This document shows positions 6,655 through 7,132 of a stretch of DNA of 7,132 bases, one piece after another. The notes beneath the pieces are model-generated. The model was given only the letters and a program-made list of their open reading frames with translations. It made no database searches and was not told where the DNA came from. Origin of the DNA: an uncultured Selenomonadaceae bacterium (GTDB lineage: Bacteria; Bacillota; Negativicutes; Selenomonadales; Selenomonadaceae). The DNA lies in the NCBI GenBank assembly GCA_905235425.1, contig CAJOKY010000117.1:1-7132 (forward strand), written 5' to 3'. The translations under genes and the position numbers were made by a program. Within the stretch, counting starts at the first letter, position 1, and each line of letters opens with the position of its first letter.

Positions 6655-6695
6655 CATTCCATAACTCCCCATTGTTATTAGAAAAATCCTTAAGT

Positions 6696-6724
6696 ATTTT
6701 ATTTTAGTTTCACAAAAAAAGCAA
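6696..6724 (-). promoter_or_regulatory. ptsG: Possible promoter of the PTS gene
   Basis: On the minus strand TTGCTT (3 of 6) is followed after 17 bases by TAAAAT (5 of 6). The resulting leader of about 78 bases would contain the weak hairpin at 6631-6654. The region is very AT-rich, so other -10 choices exist (a second TAAAAT lies 5 bases upstream). Confidence 0.35.
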
Positions 6725-6779
6725 GGTATTTTTTATGTGTTGTATTCAGAAATTTTATTCGCCAAATGTAATTTTACTG

Positions 6780-6819
6780 GTGATTTTTCTTTCAAGCTCT
6801 GCTATAATAAATTTATAAT
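6780..6819 (+). promoter_or_regulatory. Promoter region of the carbonic-anhydrase-like gene
   Basis: Two perfect TATAAT boxes lie at 6803-6808 and 6814-6819. The first is preceded by TGC, giving an extended -10 (TGCTATAAT) identical to that of the membrane-protein gene at 3869-3877. Its -35, GTGATT at 6780-6785, is weak. Initiation near 6815-6826 would leave a leader of roughly 30-40 bases. Confidence 0.6.
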
Positions 6820-6836
6820 CGTATGAAGTATGTACT

Positions 6837-6846
6837 AAGGAGGAGG
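6837..6846 (+). promoter_or_regulatory. Strong ribosome binding site fixing a TTG start
   Basis: AAGGAGGAGG sits 8 bases before TTG 6855-6857. The next in-frame ATG (6870) is 23 bases away, too far for this site, so the TTG is the start. Confidence 0.8.
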
Positions 6847-6854
6847 ATTAAGTT

Positions 6855-7132
6855 TTGGACGCTGTTATAATGCCTTACAAAGGGCGATCGCCGAAAATTG
6901 CGGGGAATGTTTTTGTTGCACCTAACGCGGCAATTATCGGTGACGTTAAAATAGGTACCGGCTCAAGTATTTGGTTCGGCGCAATGGTACGCGGCGATTT
7001 TCAACCCGTGACAATAGGCGCTTTTACAAATATTCAAGACAACGCGACAATTCACGTTATGGGCGATTCACCGACGGAAATTGGAAATTACGTTACAGTA
7101 GGTCACAACGCCATTGTTCATTGCCGCAGTAT
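6855..7132 (+). CDS. Gamma-class carbonic anhydrase-like protein (3' end off the window)
   Basis: Left-handed beta-helix protein of the gamma carbonic anhydrase/YrdA/PaaY group, which bind a metal between subunits of a trimer and in some members hydrate CO2. The first 92 codons are visible; the family is usually about 170-180 residues, so about half is present. The hexapeptide-repeat pattern starts around residue 19 (VFVAPNAAIIGDVKIG). The family residues are in place: R46-G-D48 (VRGD), Q61-D62-N63, and three metal-binding histidines, H67 (TIHVM), H84 and H89 (GHNAIVH). These correspond to the catalytic Arg, Asp and Gln and the three His of the archaeal enzyme Cam. Cam's extra acidic proton-shuttle loop does not appear, as is common in this subgroup, so activity cannot be assumed. 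It is divergent from the PTS gene, with its own promoter and ribosome binding site. Family assignment is firm; substrate is not. Confidence 0.92.
   Translation, partial: MDAVIMPYKGRSPKIAGNVFVAPNAAIIGDVKIGTGSSIWFGAMVRGDFQPVTIGAFTNIQDNATIHVMGDSPTEIGNYVTVGHNAIVHCRS

Overview
The window looks like chromosomal DNA from a low-to-moderate-GC Bacillota-type bacterium. The reasons are a PolC-type replicative polymerase, a fused glucose-family PTS permease, strong AAGGAGG-type ribosome binding sites and TTG starts. A Negativicutes (Selenomonadales-like) gut or rumen lineage is my best guess, but this is only an impression from gene style and codon use. I see no phage, transposase, CRISPR, tRNA or rRNA signal. 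This is ordinary core-genome territory with one unusual replication protein.

Layout from left to right: (1) 1-3018, minus strand, holds the first 1006 codons of polC, which runs off the left edge; a good promoter candidate and ribosome binding site precede it. (2) 3116-3820, minus strand, encodes an unrecognised 234-residue protein with two membrane segments and its own extended -10 promoter. (3) 3930-4265, minus strand, is the decayed remnant of a Sel1-repeat gene with an in-frame stop. (4) 4274-4415 carries an intrinsic terminator for the gene to its right and a 66-base AT-rich inverted repeat built on a 7-base period. (5) 4419-6611, minus strand, is a complete 730-residue PTS EIICBA permease, probably for glucose. 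(6) 6612-6854 is a divergent promoter region. (7) 6855 to the right edge, plus strand, is the first half of a gamma-class carbonic-anhydrase-like protein.

The most notable observation is in PolC. Canonical PolC carries a DEDD-type 3'-5' proofreading exonuclease of roughly 170-180 residues inserted into its PHP domain. Here the PHP domain is continuous: only about 14 residues separate the two flanking PHP blocks. All nine PHP metal-ligand positions also appear to be filled (H327, H329, D360, H361, E391, H406, C456, D533, H535), including an Asp that the B. subtilis protein, as I recall it, has replaced with Asn. The replicase must therefore proofread through a separate DnaQ-like subunit, through the PHP site, or not at all.

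The genes do not form one functional pathway. polC is replication, ptsG is sugar uptake, and the carbonic-anhydrase-like gene is divergent housekeeping. The small membrane protein lies directly upstream of polC on the same strand and may be partly co-transcribed with it, because no terminator is visible between them.
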